The position numbers and the translations under genes are program-made. A stretch of DNA of 5,741 nt from an uncultured Prevotella sp. (GTDB taxonomy: Bacteria; Bacteroidota; Bacteroidia; Bacteroidales; Bacteroidaceae), in assembly GCA_900770515.1 (NCBI GenBank), contig CAAHDP010000350.1, positions 1 to 5,741 on the forward strand, given 5' to 3'. The notes beneath the pieces were generated by a model that saw only the letters and a program-made list of their open reading frames with translations, did not search any database and was not told where the DNA came from. Of the stretch, positions 5,239 to 5,741 are shown in pieces; position 1 is the stretch's first letter, and every line of letters starts with the position of its first letter.

Positions 5239-5269
5239 TTTGCTCGTATCATTATTTTTTGTAACTTTG
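5239..5269 (+). promoter_or_regulatory. Bacteroidota-type promoter of the AAA-ATPase-like gene
   Basis: TTTG at 5239-5242, a 19-base spacer and TAACTTTG at 5262-5269 match the Bacteroidota primary-sigma consensus exactly. Transcription should start near 5275, about 20 bases before the ATG at 5296, leaving a very short leader. Confidence 0.8.
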
Positions 5270-5295
5270 CCAAAAGATTTTAAAACGGCAGCAAT

Positions 5296-5741
5296 ATGAA
5301 ATATCCTATAGGAATACAAGACTTCGAAAAAATCATAGAGGGTGGATATGTATATCTTGATAAAACTAGCCTCGTTTATGATTTGGTGCAAAATGGCAAT
5401 ATATACTTTCTGAGTCGTCCACGACGATTTGGAAAGTCATTGCTCGTATCTACCTTGAAATGCTATTTCGAGGGAAAGAAGGAACTTTTTAAAGGACTTT
5501 CCATCGACAAGTTGGAGAAGGAATGGAAGCAATATCCTGTGTTTCATCTCGACTTCAATGGTAATAACTTTACTAATCCTGGAGAACTTGAGGACATATT
5601 AGAGAACTTTGTTGCATCGCATGAGATGATATATGGTAAAAGTCCTTTCAGGGATTCCTTAGGAGGTCGTTTTGAATATGTATTGAAAGCTGCTCATGAG
5701 AAAACAGGACTTCGTGCCGTGGTTTTAATTGATGAGTATGA
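5296..5741 (+). CDS. AAA-ATPase-like protein, N-terminal part (cut off by window end)
   Basis: The frame is open from ATG 5296 to the window end, giving 148 complete residues. Its start MKYPIGIQDFEKIIEGGYVYLDKT, with the YVYLDKT segment before the nucleotide-binding loop, is typical of the AAA-ATPase-like family (Pfam AAA-ATPase_like, PF09820). The P-loop is the unusual FLSRPRRFGKSLL at residues 38-50 with G46-K47-S48, and the Walker B strand VVLIDEY is at 142-148. Full-length members run to roughly 500-600 residues and usually end in a PD-(D/E)XK nuclease-like domain (DUF1703), which would lie outside the window. They are highly expanded in Prevotella and Bacteroides; their role is unknown, with defence or mobile-element functions suggested. 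The start is supported by the promoter at 5239-5269 and the short leader. No frameshift is seen in the visible part. Confidence 0.88.
   Translation, partial: MKYPIGIQDFEKIIEGGYVYLDKTSLVYDLVQNGNIYFLSRPRRFGKSLLVSTLKCYFEGKKELFKGLSIDKLEKEWKQYPVFHLDFNGNNFTNPGELEDILENFVASHEMIYGKSPFRDSLGGRFEYVLKAAHEKTGLRAVVLIDEY

Noticed and set aside
5070..5264. A 64-codon open frame on the + strand
   Set aside because: It starts within the right repeat arm and runs across the promoter of the AAA-ATPase-like gene; no family signal or start context supports it.

Overview
This window looks like gut Bacteroidota DNA, most likely Prevotella/Segatella (P. copri-like). The evidence is the gene content (a uronate isomerase end, a BspA-type leucine-rich-repeat/GH20 secreted enzyme, and a Bacteroidota-expanded AAA-ATPase-like gene) and a promoter with the Bacteroidota pattern TTTG-N19-TAnnTTTG. 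The genus is inferred from protein style; no database search was possible.

Left part (1-3842), all on the + strand: the C-terminal 40 codons of a probable uronate isomerase (uxaC), a long terminator-like hairpin, a YihY/BrkB-family inner-membrane protein with a cytoplasmic winged-helix-like tail, then a secreted beta-N-acetylhexosaminidase (GH20) with a BspA-like leucine-rich-repeat domain at its N-terminus. This block ends at a symmetric terminator at 3806-3842. The genes fit uronate and amino-sugar/glycan use, but YihY has no obvious link to either.

Middle part (3843-4330), on the - strand: two tandem very small ORFs (30 and 39 codons), convergent with the GH20 gene and sharing its terminator. 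Each has the same GAAAGGA ribosome-binding motif 8 nt before its ATG. A leader hairpin, a perfect TAnnTTTG -7 element and an 18-bp palindrome centred near -42 lie upstream. I do not recognise either peptide.

Right part (4330-5295) has no convincing gene. It holds several strong inverted repeats at 4383-4423, 4500-4534 and 4555-4622. After them comes a symmetric 461-bp element (4693-5153) built from a 9-mer, CCCTTCACC, in both orientations. Its two 50-bp inner arms match as inverted repeats at 43 of 50 positions, and 16-bp perfect outer arms lie 37-38 nt outside them. Between the arms is a degenerate array with a 22-23-bp period around TTAAGCC. Just downstream a near-consensus promoter drives an AAA-ATPase-like gene (5296 onward) that is cut off by the window end. 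The small-peptide operon and the symmetric repeat element are the most likely undescribed content.
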